A stretch of DNA of 64,000 nucleotides, from NCBI RefSeq assembly GCF_001457415.1, contig NZ_LN881724.1, forward strand, positions 1,240,001-1,304,000. The letters are read 5' to 3'. The first letter of the stretch is position 1; the number at the start of each line of letters is the position of its first letter. This document shows, in pieces, positions 36,583 to 45,299 of the stretch. The notes below the pieces were generated by a model. It made no database searches. It worked only from the letters and a program-made list of their open reading frames with translations, and was not told where the DNA came from. This DNA is from Gorillibacterium timonense. GTDB lineage: Bacteria; Bacillota; Bacilli; Paenibacillales; NBRC-103111. The translations under genes were made by a program, and so were the position numbers.

Positions 36583-37617
36583 GTGATTGTCCTCGATAAA
36601 GTCAGCGTGAGTTTCAAACAGAAGGGCCGGATCATATCCGCCGTCAAGGAAGCCTCTCTCACCGTGGCCAAAGGCGAAATTTTCGGAATCGTCGGAACGA
36701 GCGGGGCGGGGAAAAGTACGCTGGTGCGGGTGATCAACCTGCTCCAGCCCCCCGGCTCCGGGAGGGTGCTGATCGGCGGAGAGGACATTACTGCGTTCAA
36801 GGGCGCGTCCTTGCGTAACATGCGGCTGAAGATGGGAATGATCTTTCAACATTTCAATCTGATCAGCGGAGCGACGGTCTATGACAACATCGCTTTCGCG
36901 CTTAAGGCGAACTGCTGCCCCGAAGCGGCGATAGCCGGCAAGGTCCATGCACTTCTTGAGCAGGTTAACCTGACGGACAAGGCTCAAGTTTACCCGGCCA
37001 GCCTAAGCGGCGGCCAGAAGCAGCGGGTAGCCATCGCTCGGGCGCTCGCTAACGATCCCGAGATCTTGCTGTGCGATGAGGCGACATCGGCTCTCGATTT
37101 GGAGAATACGGAAGAGATCATCCGCATCCTACGACGGATCAACAAGGAAACCTCAATCACCATCGTCTTTATCACCCATGAGATGGATGTGGCGCGCAAG
37201 CTGTTCGACCGCATCGCGGTGATGGCCGATGGCGAAATCGTGGAGGCAGGGGACACCTATCAGATCTTTACGGAGCCCCGCCATCCGATGAGCCAAGCTC
37301 TTGTTTCCCGGGTGCTGAATATAGAGGTTCCCGAGCATCTTGAGCTAGAGGCGAGTGAAGAATTGTTGAAGATTACGTACACCGGCGAGAAGGCCTATGA
37401 GCCTCTCATCAGCAAGGTGTCCAAGGAATTTGATGTCTTGGTTGACATTCTGCATGGCAAGATCGAGTACATTCAGGGCAAGCCGCTCGGTGTTCTGCTG
37501 ATTAAGCTGAACGGTCCTGAAGCTGAAATTGTCAATGCTCGCAGCTACATCGCCGGACAGGTATTCAAACTCGAACGGCTATCCGCCGGAGGAAAGGGGG
37601 AGGAGCGGATTGGATAG
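36583..37617 (+). CDS. metN: Methionine ABC importer ATP-binding protein
   Basis: The 344-residue protein has Walker A GTSGAGKST, signature LSGGQKQRVAIARAL, Walker B EILLCDEATSALD and ITHEMDVARKL. A C-terminal ACT-like NIL domain (about residues 260-340), typical of MetN, binds methionine and mediates transinhibition. GTG 36583 follows AAGGAGAG. The 3' end overlaps metI by 8 bp. Confidence 0.93.
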   Translation: MIVLDKVSVSFKQKGRIISAVKEASLTVAKGEIFGIVGTSGAGKSTLVRVINLLQPPGSGRVLIGGEDITAFKGASLRNMRLKMGMIFQHFNLISGATVYDNIAFALKANCCPEAAIAGKVHALLEQVNLTDKAQVYPASLSGGQKQRVAIARALANDPEILLCDEATSALDLENTEEIIRILRRINKETSITIVFITHEMDVARKLFDRIAVMADGEIVEAGDTYQIFTEPRHPMSQALVSRVLNIEVPEHLELEASEELLKITYTGEKAYEPLISKVSKEFDVLVDILHGKIEYIQGKPLGVLLIKLNGPEAEIVNARSYIAGQVFKLERLSAGGKGEERIG

Positions 37618-38272
37618 CACAACGGATATCCTTCGCCTGGAACTCTTCCCCGCCGTTTGGGAAACAACCATCATGGTAGCCATCGCCACGGGCGCTTCCT
37701 TGGTGTTCGGTCTGCTCATCGGGCTGGTGCTTTATTTGACCGCAAGCCCGTTGTTTTTCCCCAATCGCTTCCTGAATACGGTGATGGGCGTGGTCGTGAA
37801 TATCATTCGTTCCGTCCCGTTTGTCATTCTGCTGGTGCTTCTCATCCCCGTGACGGATTTGATTGTCGGTACCACTATCGGCCCGATCGCTGCTTCGGTT
37901 CCTCTCGCTTTCGCTTCCGTGGCTTTCTTTGCCCGGCTGGTCGAGGGGGCGTTCAGCGAGGTGGACAAGGGTGTTCTGGAAGCGGCGATCGCGACTGGCG
38001 CGGGCCTCGGCTTGATCCTGCGGAAGGTTCTGTTCGTGGAGGCGATGCCAGGCTTGATCCGGGCAACCACCGTCACCGTCATCAGCCTCATCGGGTATTC
38101 CGCCATGGCGGGTCTCGTAGGAGGCGGGGGAATCGGCGACCTGGCGATCCAGTACGGGTATTATCGCTATGAGACGGGTGTCATGATCGCGACTGTCTTG
38201 CTGTTGATCGTGATTGTGCAAGGCGCGCAATTTATTGGCGATTGGCTGGCGCGGCGCTTTACGAGAAGATAG
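37610..38272 (+). CDS. metI: Methionine ABC importer permease
   Basis: From TTG 37610 the protein is 220 residues, the usual MetI length, with five membrane segments and the permease EAA-like loop EAAIATGAGLGLILRKVLFVEA. GGGGGAGGAG precedes this TTG inside the end of metN. A longer in-frame reading from 37529 would overlap metN by about 90 bp with no ribosome site, so I reject it. Confidence 0.92.
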   Translation: MDSTTDILRLELFPAVWETTIMVAIATGASLVFGLLIGLVLYLTASPLFFPNRFLNTVMGVVVNIIRSVPFVILLVLLIPVTDLIVGTTIGPIAASVPLAFASVAFFARLVEGAFSEVDKGVLEAAIATGAGLGLILRKVLFVEAMPGLIRATTVTVISLIGYSAMAGLVGGGGIGDLAIQYGYYRYETGVMIATVLLLIVIVQGAQFIGDWLARRFTRR

Positions 38273-38283
38273 AGGTGGATGGA

Positions 38284-39645
38284 ATGGAAGAACTGTACCG
38301 CATGGTGGCTGATCCATCGAGGGTCAAGCTGAGCGGGATCGAGGAAAAGTATGTGTCGGACCACTTGGGCCGCCTCCGCGGAACCTGCGACGCCCTGGTG
38401 TTTCCGATCCGCTCGGAGGAGGTCAGCGCGGTCCTGAAATGGGCGTATGACCGTTCCATTCCGGTGACTCCGCGCGGAGCGGGTACGAACCTGGTTGGCT
38501 CTACAGTTCCGGAGCGAGGCGGCATCGTGCTGGACCTGTCCCGGATGAACCGCATTCTGGAACTTGATGAGCAAACATTGACTGTGACGGTCGAGCCCGG
38601 CGTCGTTCTCGCCGATCTGCAGGCCTATGTGGAGGAGCGAGGGCTGTTCTATCCGCCTGATCCCGGAGAGAAACAGGCGACGATCGGAGGCAACATCAGC
38701 ACCAATGCCGGCGGCATGCGTGCCGTCAAATACGGCGTGACCCGTGATTACGTGCGTGGATTGACCGCCGTTCTGCCAAACGGCGAAGTCATTCGTACCG
38801 GAGGCAAGGTGGTGAAGGATAGCTCGGGGTTGTCGCTCAAGCATCTCTTGATCGGTTCGGAAGGGACGCTTGGCGTCATCACCGAATGCGTCTTGAAGCT
38901 CATTCCGAAGCCGACCTTTGTGTTGGGGGCACTTGTGCCGTTTGCGGATTTGAAGACGGGGATCGATGCGGTCATCCGGTTGATCCATGAGAAGGCATCC
39001 CCGACCGCGATTGAATTCATGGAACGCAAGGTGGTTGCCCTTGGCGAGCAATACATGGGCACATTCTTTCCGTTTCCTGATGCGGCGGCTTACATTTTGC
39101 TGTCCTTCGACGGGAACAGCGACAGCGAAGTGCGCGCGCATGCGGACAATGCCCGGCAATCCGTACTACAGAGCGGGGCGCTTGACTTTCTACCGCTGGA
39201 CGATCCGGCGGTATTGGATCAGGTTTGGAAGGTGCGAGGCTCTCTGGTGAAAGCGGTGGAGGCCGTTTCCGAGCAGGAGCCGGTGGACATCGTCGTGCCG
39301 ATCGACAAGACGGCGGAGTTCATCGCGTACGCCAATGAGGTGGAGCGGGAAACGGGCGTTCAATTGATCAGCTTCGGCCATGCCGGTGACGGCAACGTGC
39401 ATCTGTGCGTCGTGCGCGGAGAACGCGATACGGAAGCTTGGCAGCGCGATCTCAAGGAGGTTATGAGCCGTATTTATGGAAAAAGCCAGGAGCTTGGCGG
39501 CTTAACCTCGGGCGAGCACGGCATCGGTCTCACCAAGAAGCCCTATTTTGCCAAAGCGACCGATCCGGTAGTACTCGCGGCCATGCGAAGTGTCAAAGCT
39601 TCTCTTGATGATCGGAATATCTTGAATGCGGGCAAAATTTTCTAA
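38284..39645 (+). CDS. GlcD-like FAD-linked 2-hydroxyacid oxidase/dehydrogenase
   Basis: The 453-residue protein has an N-terminal PCMH-type FAD domain (TPRGAGTNLVGSTVP, GGNISTNAGGMRAVKYG, LIGSEGTLGVITE) and the C-terminal FAD-oxidase domain ending in LTSGEHGIGLTKKPYF, with FGHAGDGNVHL before it. This family includes glycolate oxidase subunit GlcD and D-lactate dehydrogenases, which oxidise D-2-hydroxy acids to 2-oxo acids. No GlcE or GlcF partner gene is present. AGAGGTGGA lies before ATG 38284, 11 nt after metI, so it is the last gene of the met-like operon and a terminator follows. It may convert a methionine hydroxy analogue to the 2-oxo acid used by the operon's aminotransferase. Confidence 0.88.
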   Translation: MEELYRMVADPSRVKLSGIEEKYVSDHLGRLRGTCDALVFPIRSEEVSAVLKWAYDRSIPVTPRGAGTNLVGSTVPERGGIVLDLSRMNRILELDEQTLTVTVEPGVVLADLQAYVEERGLFYPPDPGEKQATIGGNISTNAGGMRAVKYGVTRDYVRGLTAVLPNGEVIRTGGKVVKDSSGLSLKHLLIGSEGTLGVITECVLKLIPKPTFVLGALVPFADLKTGIDAVIRLIHEKASPTAIEFMERKVVALGEQYMGTFFPFPDAAAYILLSFDGNSDSEVRAHADNARQSVLQSGALDFLPLDDPAVLDQVWKVRGSLVKAVEAVSEQEPVDIVVPIDKTAEFIAYANEVERETGVQLISFGHAGDGNVHLCVVRGERDTEAWQRDLKEVMSRIYGKSQELGGLTSGEHGIGLTKKPYFAKATDPVVLAAMRSVKASLDDRNILNAGKIF

Positions 39646-39660
39646 GAAAGACACGTGGAG

Positions 39661-39692
39661 AAGAGGCATCTCAGGCGAGGTGCTTCTTTTTT
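39661..39692 (+). terminator. Intrinsic terminator after the met/GlcD operon
   Basis: A 12-bp stem with two wobble pairs (AAGAGGCATCTC, loop AGGC, GAGGTGCTTCTT) runs into a T-tract. It lies 16 nt past the GlcD-like stop. Confidence 0.85.
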
Positions 39693-39839
39693 ATGACATG
39701 CATAGTGATGATTAGAGGCACTCTTGAGTTTCGTACGGAAACGAGTGCAGCTTACATAATCAATGAATACGCAAGGTAACGGTTGGGGGGTGCGGGCCAT
39801 TCAGCGCCTCATGCGGAATCAGAAATGGGTTCCCACTGC

Positions 39840-41114
39840 TTACTGATCCGATTCTCTGACCAGTTGAGCTTTGTGATTCTTCCTGACTCCCACAACGAGC
39901 AAACCGAATCCCCCGATCACAAGCCCCGATAAGGCCGTCGTTCCTCCTGCCAAGGATAGGCATGACGCGGCTCCTCCGACCAAAACCTGGCTGAGCGGTC
40001 CTCCGATGTTGCCGAGAGTATTCGATACTCCCGAGATCGAGGCGAGATGCTCCCGTTCGACCTCGCGAGCGAACATGGCCCCGTATTTGGGGGACAACGC
40101 TCCCACACAGGCGCAAGCGAGCATGTACATAAGCAGGGTCAAACCCAACTGTCCGGTCCATAACCCCAAGCAAAATCCGAATACCGCGATATAATTGCTA
40201 CCGATAATTCCGGTTAGAGGGACGGTTCGGAGCCATTTTCCCGTCAGCACATTCCCCAGAACGACTCCTGCCGAGCCCAGACTCGAAAAAAGAGCAAGCG
40301 TGAATGAGAAGCTTCGGATGATAAACCCGTCGCCGGCGGCAGCATACATGGTAAAGAGCGCGGTGAGTGGAAACAGAGCTGCGTTGATCAGGGTGACCTG
40401 CACCACAAGGAAAAACACAGGCTTGTTCCGGTACAACAGCTTTATGGACTGCTTGAGATCACTCCAATAGGAGGGAGCGGCTTCCCCTTCCTCCGGCTTT
40501 TTCGTTTTCTGGAGCTTCGCATTCTCGATATGAACGAGTCTTTTGGAAATGCTTAGAAGGAGGAGCCCGCCTATGGCGAATGTCGCGCCGTTAAACCAAG
40601 CCAACGATCGATAACTGAACCAAAGAATAAGGAAGGTTCCCGTAAATTGAGCGGAGACGCCCATGATTCTTTCAACGGCGGACTTCCAGCCGTTTGCTTC
40701 TTCCAATTCGTTGTCTTGTACAATCTGAACGAAGAAGGGCGTCATCAAGCTGGAGGCAAGCTTGCCGAAGAGATCCGATCCGAAATTGAGCAGCGCAATG
40801 ACCGCAATCAAGGGGAGCGACGGAGCGTAGCCGATGAGAATGCCGACAGCCAAATAGCAGAGAGTCCGATACCCGTATGTACGAAGAAGACGGTTCGTTC
40901 TATTCGTCGACCGATCCGCAAGCACCCCGAAAAAGGCATAAAGCATACCCGGCAGCATTTCGGACAGCGAGATCCACCATATCGCCTGCGAGCTGTTGGG
41001 AAGCTGACTTGCATACGTCATTAAAGCGATGTAATAAATGGCATCTCCTGCTACGGATAGAGCATCGGCTGCGAGCACCCTGCGGTAGAGCAGGTTTTTG
41101 CGAAACAAGTTCAT
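39840..41114 (-). CDS. MFS transporter
   Basis: The 424-residue protein has about 12 membrane helices and the MFS loop-2/3 pattern FFGVLADRSTNRTNRLLRTYGY (a GxLADR-like motif). It resembles drug-efflux or macrolide-efflux-type MFS proteins; the substrate is not evident. GAGAGGACGG precedes the ATG on the minus strand. It is divergent from the Rgg-type regulator gene, with a 170-bp shared control region. Confidence 0.85.
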   Translation of the reverse strand: MNLFRKNLLYRRVLAADALSVAGDAIYYIALMTYASQLPNSSQAIWWISLSEMLPGMLYAFFGVLADRSTNRTNRLLRTYGYRTLCYLAVGILIGYAPSLPLIAVIALLNFGSDLFGKLASSLMTPFFVQIVQDNELEEANGWKSAVERIMGVSAQFTGTFLILWFSYRSLAWFNGATFAIGGLLLLSISKRLVHIENAKLQKTKKPEEGEAAPSYWSDLKQSIKLLYRNKPVFFLVVQVTLINAALFPLTALFTMYAAAGDGFIIRSFSFTLALFSSLGSAGVVLGNVLTGKWLRTVPLTGIIGSNYIAVFGFCLGLWTGQLGLTLLMYMLACACVGALSPKYGAMFAREVEREHLASISGVSNTLGNIGGPLSQVLVGGAASCLSLAGGTTALSGLVIGGFGLLVVGVRKNHKAQLVRESDQ

Positions 41115-41168
41115 CGATATCCGTCCTCTCTGGATGTGAATCTATCTTTCTTTCGATTCCCAAGTATA

Positions 41169-41178
41169 GATTCGAATC
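41169..41178. promoter_or_regulatory. Palindrome in the MFS/regulator intergenic region
   Basis: GATTCGAATC is a perfect 10-bp palindrome in the control region shared by the divergent MFS and Rgg-type genes. It could be an operator for the regulator, but a chance palindrome is possible. Confidence 0.35.
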
Positions 41179-41284
41179 ATTGGCTTACAGCGAAAAGTAT
41201 AGTATCGTTGACCAAAATGAGGGTGAATTTGAAGCCATTGACTCGATGGAGCTGATGAGGATAGAGGCCGAGAGGGGGGGCAGG

Positions 41285-42181
41285 ATGGATCATCCGGGAA
41301 TAACGGCTCGCACCATACGCTTGTCTAAAGGGTTTTCACAAAAAGAAATCTATACAGGCATCATCTCCAAAAGCTTCGCCATCTCATTTGAGCAAGGCAA
41401 GGTGATGCTGAATTATTTCGATTTCATCCAGGTTCTAGATCGGCTCAGCCTGAGCTGGAACGAGTTTGAATTCATCCGCGGGGGTTATCAGAACCCGGAG
41501 AATGTTTCTCTGTGGCGGCAGTTCGCGGAAGCAGCCAATACGAAAAACCGGGTGCAGCTGGAGGACATCTACCGCGTTCATCAAGCAGACAAATCCGATT
41601 TCGGCAAGGTGGTCGCGTATTTGTCTCGCGCCTTCCTTCACAACATGATGCCCGAATCCGTTCCGCCTTCCGAACCTTGCACCGATAAAGAAACCCAGTT
41701 TCTCATTCACTATTTGATCGATAAAGAATCCTGGACGCTGGATGAAACGAACCTGTTCACCTCGTTCTACTACCTGTTCGAGGAGCGCACTCAAGAGGTG
41801 TTGATTCGAATCTGTTATCGCAGCCTGCAGCGCTATCGGGAGTATCCGGGTTATCCCGAGAGGATGTACAACCTGCTTACCAATTACATAGCGCATTGCT
41901 ATGAGACTCTCAGAAGGAGTGAGGGGGATGAATGGCTGAATCGGCTGCGCGAAATACCTCGTTCGAAAGCTTATCTTCATCAAGCGACGAATGCCCGACT
42001 TTGCGAAGCCATTCACTGTGCAGCCCATGGTCGGGAAGAAGAGGGACGGAAAACAGCCGAAGAGTGCTCCACGGTATTCCAAGTGCTCGGATTTCCGCAG
42101 GAGGCGAAGGCCGCTCTGGAAGAGTTTGAAGAGATTCTTGCTCTCTATCGAGGGAACGAACACCGAGAGAAGCGTGGTTGA
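41285..42181 (+). CDS. Rgg/GadR/MutR-type transcriptional regulator
   Basis: This is a 298-residue protein. Residues about 8-65 form a helix-turn-helix of the XRE type (TIRLSKGFSQKEIYTGIISKS, then ISFEQGKVML and LDRLSLSWNEF). The remainder is all-helical and TPR-like, with FTSFYYLFEER, RMYNLLTNYIAHCYE and AKAALEEFEEILALY. Size and layout fit Rgg-like regulators of Bacillota, many of which sense short peptides. I start at ATG 41285, preceded by AGGGGGG; the open frame upstream runs antisense through the MFS gene and is not coding. It probably controls the divergent MFS gene. Confidence 0.8.
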   Translation: MDHPGITARTIRLSKGFSQKEIYTGIISKSFAISFEQGKVMLNYFDFIQVLDRLSLSWNEFEFIRGGYQNPENVSLWRQFAEAANTKNRVQLEDIYRVHQADKSDFGKVVAYLSRAFLHNMMPESVPPSEPCTDKETQFLIHYLIDKESWTLDETNLFTSFYYLFEERTQEVLIRICYRSLQRYREYPGYPERMYNLLTNYIAHCYETLRRSEGDEWLNRLREIPRSKAYLHQATNARLCEAIHCAAHGREEEGRKTAEECSTVFQVLGFPQEAKAALEEFEEILALYRGNEHREKRG

Positions 42182-42230
42182 GCAGGATTCTATCGGGTCA
42201 GTGATAGATCGCAGAAGCAGCACGAAAAAG

Positions 42231-42261
42231 AGATCGAACGGCTTAGCGAACCGTTCGATCT
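42231..42261. terminator. Hairpin between convergent genes, candidate terminator
   Basis: A perfect 11-bp stem (AGATCGAACGG, 9-nt loop, CCGTTCGATCT) lies 50 nt after the regulator stop and 50 nt from the end of the minus-strand zinc-ribbon gene. A short A-run precedes it (a T-run for the minus strand); no strong T-run follows on the plus strand. Confidence 0.6.
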
Positions 42262-42310
42262 CTCGATTTCATAAGGACGCTCAATTCTTCTTTTTCAAAA
42301 TGAGATATCG

Positions 42311-42823
42311 TTAGAAATTCACATCGTCTCGATAGACGATGCGATGTCTAGCCTTTTCCTCGCGGACGGCTTTGCGGATGATGTCCTTGACCTCATGCAC
42401 ATCCTTGACATCCTCCAGTATAAGCTCCGGAGTACGCGGGTCTTCCGATAGGATGGTAATGTTCCCAACACCGAAGAGGCGTTCGCGGACCGACTGCTGA
42501 ATCGACAAGTCCTTCACTCGCAGCAGCTCAATCTCTTCGACCTTTTTGCCGATAAGGCCCGACTTACGGATGACGCGCTGATTGGTGATCGTATAGTCCG
42601 TTGTGTTCAAATGCGCCATATTCTTCAACCGGTCCTCGAAATCGGCAGGCTTGCCTTCCCACAATACCGCTTCCTCGTCCGATCCCGGTGCCGGTGCCGA
42701 AGAATATGAGGGGGTATCGCGCTCGTCGCTCTGCGCTTCCTTGCCGCCTACTTGAGTCCCGCAACTGGAGCAAAATTTGACTTCGGGCAGAAGCTCTTGC
42801 CCGCAATTCGAACAAAAGGCCAC
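42311..42823 (-). CDS. Zinc-ribbon protein with PH-like (YdbS-type) domain
   Basis: The 170-residue protein starts MAFCSNCGQELLPEVKFCSSCG, a four-cysteine zinc ribbon. After a Ser/Pro/Ala/Glu-rich linker (about 28-50), residues about 55-150 match bacterial PH-like domains (VLWEGKPADF, YTITNQRVIRKSGLIGKKVEEIELLRVKDL). Its function is not known. GAAGGAGGAATTC lies before the minus-strand ATG at 42823. It has no membrane helix. Confidence 0.75.
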   Translation of the reverse strand: MAFCSNCGQELLPEVKFCSSCGTQVGGKEAQSDERDTPSYSSAPAPGSDEEAVLWEGKPADFEDRLKNMAHLNTTDYTITNQRVIRKSGLIGKKVEEIELLRVKDLSIQQSVRERLFGVGNITILSEDPRTPELILEDVKDVHEVKDIIRKAVREEKARHRIVYRDDVNF

Positions 42824-42975
42824 TTGAATTCCTCCTTCGAGATCTCTGGTCTGTTCGTCCCGTTCCTGATGTATTCACCGAACTCTACCGCCATTATAAC
42901 GAAAAAGCGCGGGCTTGAATACACGGACGTCAAACACCTGTGTGAGCGTCGGGGCACAAATAAGCCGCGTCATTC

Positions 42976-43004
42976 TTGACTTTTACCGGCGAATGAAGTA
43001 AGCT
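42976..43004 (+). promoter_or_regulatory. Probable argS promoter
   Basis: TTGACT (42976-42981), a 17-nt spacer and TAAGCT (42999-43004) lie about 100 nt before argS. The -35 is good and the -10 is weak. Confidence 0.55.
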
Positions 43005-43045
43005 TTCAAAGAGATTTGGAGTCTCATGGTGCCATACATACGTCT

Positions 43046-43075
43046 AAGCACCCCTGTGGGGTGCTTTATTTTATA
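43046..43075 (+). terminator. Attenuator-like hairpin in the argS leader
   Basis: A perfect 9-bp stem (AAGCACCCC, loop TGT, GGGGTGCTT) followed by TATTTTAT lies between the probable promoter and the argS start, in the untranslated leader. It could cause premature termination of argS mRNA. The leader is too short for a T-box and has no T-box core sequence. Confidence 0.75.
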
Positions 43076-43102
43076 AGGACGATTGAAAGGAAGAAATGAC
43101 CG

Positions 43103-44818
43103 ATGATGCGCTACAAGCAACTGGTGAGCAGCCTGGTCGCCGCTCAATTCGACGGAATGGATGATAACACGATTCTGGAACTGCTTGAATACCCTCCGAA
43201 CCCGGAGATGGGCGACCTCTCGCTGCCCTGCTTCAAGCTGAGCAAGGCTCTGCGTAAATCGCCGCAGGCCATTGCGGACGGGCTGAAGGATTCGCTTCAG
43301 CATGATGCCCTCGAACGGGTCGATTCGGTTTCGGGCTACCTGAATATCTTTCTGGACAAATCGCGCTTTATCTCCGAGCAGATTGCGGAGATTCTGACTG
43401 CGGGTCCGGTTTATGGCTCGCGCGACATCGGCAAGGGCGGGACGGTCGTCATCGACTACTCGTCGCCGAATATCGCCAAGCCGTTCCACATCGGTCATCT
43501 TCGTTCCACCGTCATCGGCAACTCGCTTAAGAAAATTCACCGGTTTCTCGGCTTCAACGTGGTGGGGGTCAATCACCTGGGCGACTGGGGTACACAGTTC
43601 GGCAAGCTGATCGTGGCTTATACCCGTTGGGGAGAGGAAGCCAAGGTCGAATCCGACGGCATCGACGAGCTTCTTCGCCTGTACGTGAAGTTCCATGACG
43701 AGGCGGAGAAGGAACCTTATCTCGAAGAAGAAGCGCGTTCCTGGTTTGTCCGCATTGAGAACGGGGATGAAGAAGCGATCCGCCTGTGGAAGTGGTTCGT
43801 CTCCATCAGCCTCAAGGAATTTAAGAAGATCTATGACCTTCTTGGAGTGGACTTCGAATCCTTTGCTGGAGAAAGCTTCTATAACGACAAGATGGCAGCC
43901 GTTATTGAAGAGTTGAGCGCGAAAAACCTTCTCGAAGAGGATGACGGGGCCAAGCTCGTCCGTCTGGAGGAGTACAACATGTCTCCCGCCCTCATGCTGA
44001 AGAAGGATGGAAGCTCGCTCTACCATACCCGCGATGTAGCGGCGGCTCTGTACCGGAAGAAAACCTATGACTTCGTCAAATCTCTCTACGTAACCGACTA
44101 TGCGCAAAATCTACATTTTCAGCAGCTGTTCAAGATCGTCGAGCTGATGGGCTACGATTGGGCGAAGGATATGGCCCATGTGCCGTTCGGCCGTGTGAGC
44201 CTGGAAGGCATGAGCCTGTCCACGCGCAAAGGCAACGTCATCAAGCTGGAGGATCTGCTTCTGCAAGCCATTGACAAGACCCGCGAGATTATTGAGAGCA
44301 AGAATCCGAACATGCCGAACAAGGACGAAGTCGCCCGTCAAGTCGGCGTCGGCGCGATTGTGTTCAACGATCTGTATGCAAACCGGATCAAAGACGTCGT
44401 CTTCTCCTGGGAAGAGGCGCTCAACTTCGAAGGCGAATCCGGCCCTTACGTCCAGTACACGCACGCTCGCGTCTGCAGCGTACTTCGCAAAGCGAACGGC
44501 GGGGAGTCAATCGAACTGCCGGTTGGCGGTGCCCTCGATGCGTCGAAACTGCTCAATGTTGAGGCGATCGGTGTTCTCCGCGAGCTGTCCCGCTTTGGGG
44601 AACGCGTCGAGCAAGCGATGGTGAAGCTGGAGCCGTCCATGATCAGCCGCTATCTGATCGATGTCGCACAGAGCTTCAACCGCTTCTATCATGAATGCCC
44701 GATCCTCGTGGACGATCCGGCTGTGCGCGCTTCGCGCCTCGCCCTCGTCAAATGCGTGCAGATCACGCTCTCGACAGGCCTCGGCCTCATCGGGTTGGAA
44801 ACACCGGAGAAGATTTAA
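43103..44818 (+). CDS. argS: Arginyl-tRNA synthetase
   Basis: The 571-residue class I synthetase charges tRNA-Arg. It shows the N-terminal Add-1 domain (residues about 1-110), the HIGH motif in SSPNIAKPFHIGHLRST, the KMSKS-equivalent region MSLSTRKGNVIKLED, and the anticodon-binding helical domain with VQYTHARVCSVLRK. GAAAGGAAG precedes ATGATG 43103. It stands alone between an attenuator-like hairpin and a strong terminator. Confidence 0.97.
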   Translation: MMRYKQLVSSLVAAQFDGMDDNTILELLEYPPNPEMGDLSLPCFKLSKALRKSPQAIADGLKDSLQHDALERVDSVSGYLNIFLDKSRFISEQIAEILTAGPVYGSRDIGKGGTVVIDYSSPNIAKPFHIGHLRSTVIGNSLKKIHRFLGFNVVGVNHLGDWGTQFGKLIVAYTRWGEEAKVESDGIDELLRLYVKFHDEAEKEPYLEEEARSWFVRIENGDEEAIRLWKWFVSISLKEFKKIYDLLGVDFESFAGESFYNDKMAAVIEELSAKNLLEEDDGAKLVRLEEYNMSPALMLKKDGSSLYHTRDVAAALYRKKTYDFVKSLYVTDYAQNLHFQQLFKIVELMGYDWAKDMAHVPFGRVSLEGMSLSTRKGNVIKLEDLLLQAIDKTREIIESKNPNMPNKDEVARQVGVGAIVFNDLYANRIKDVVFSWEEALNFEGESGPYVQYTHARVCSVLRKANGGESIELPVGGALDASKLLNVEAIGVLRELSRFGERVEQAMVKLEPSMISRYLIDVAQSFNRFYHECPILVDDPAVRASRLALVKCVQITLSTGLGLIGLETPEKI

Positions 44819-44844
44819 CCTTCGCGGTTATGTTGACAATGAAT

Positions 44845-44893
44845 AAGCCTGTCCGAGATACGCAGTCTTCTGCGTGATCGGGCAGGCTTTTTT
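44845..44893 (+). terminator. Intrinsic terminator after argS
   Basis: A long stem, AAGCCTGTCCGA with TCGGGCAGGCTT (one wobble) plus an inner ACGCAG/CTGCGT stem, is followed by TTTTTT. Confidence 0.92.
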
Positions 44894-44979
44894 GGTTACT
44901 GCTAAAAAGGACTGACGGCGAGAATCCGGCATAAAATCTCCGCGGTCCGGGAAAACTGGTAGCATACGGAGGTGGGCGG

Positions 44980-45165
44980 ATGGCATCCAAGCGCGACGAT
45001 CTCGTGAAGTACATTACGGAGCGAGTTGTGATCTATATCGATACGCCGAAAGAACAACGGAGGGCCGCACGGGAAGCGGTGAAGCCGAAAGAACCTTGGA
45101 AGGTGCGTTGGTTCGGGATGATTCCGGATTCGCTCCGACTCTTGTTTGGCGGAAAACGAAAATAG
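44980..45165 (+). CDS. yqzE: YqzE family protein
   Basis: This 61-residue protein matches the YqzE family of Bacillota: DDLVKYITERVVIYIDTPKEQRR at the N-terminus, a Lys/Arg-rich middle, and VRWFGMIPDSLRLLFGGKRK at the end. In Bacillus subtilis yqzE is the last gene of the comG competence operon; its role is not established. Here it stands alone behind argS, not near any comG gene. GGAGGTG lies 5 nt before the ATG. Confidence 0.85.
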   Translation: MASKRDDLVKYITERVVIYIDTPKEQRRAAREAVKPKEPWKVRWFGMIPDSLRLLFGGKRK

Positions 45166-45178
45166 CCGATAACCAAAA

Positions 45179-45217
45179 CAACCCAACATTCGAGCCGAAA
45201 GCTCAAGTGCCGGGTTG
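45179..45217 (+). terminator. Hairpin after yqzE, related to the one at 49865
   Basis: CAACCC...GGGTTG flanks an inner GAGCCGAAAGCTC stem-loop. The pattern ...GAGCCGARARCTCAAGTRCCGG followed by a GTTTATT-like tail also occurs at 49865-49905. It works as a plausible terminator, though the T-run is weak (GTTTATTT). Confidence 0.65.
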
Positions 45218-45299
45218 TACGTTTATTTGAGCAGGAAGAAGGATTCCACCATAGGATTCACCGTAACGCAAGCTGTCCGGATTCATGCATGGGATTATT

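Noticed and set aside
37529..37609. Longer MetI start giving a 247-residue protein
   Set aside because: It would overlap metN by 89 bp and adds a polar stretch. TTG 37610 has a strong ribosome site and gives the usual MetI length.
37565..39159. Long minus-strand frames opposite metI and the GlcD-like gene
   Set aside because: They are antisense to well-supported genes, have low-complexity Arg/His/Gln-rich translations and no family character.
40877..41284. N-terminal extension of the Rgg-type regulator running opposite the MFS gene
   Set aside because: The extension is antisense to a conserved transporter gene. The helix-turn-helix begins just after ATG 41285, which has its own ribosome site.
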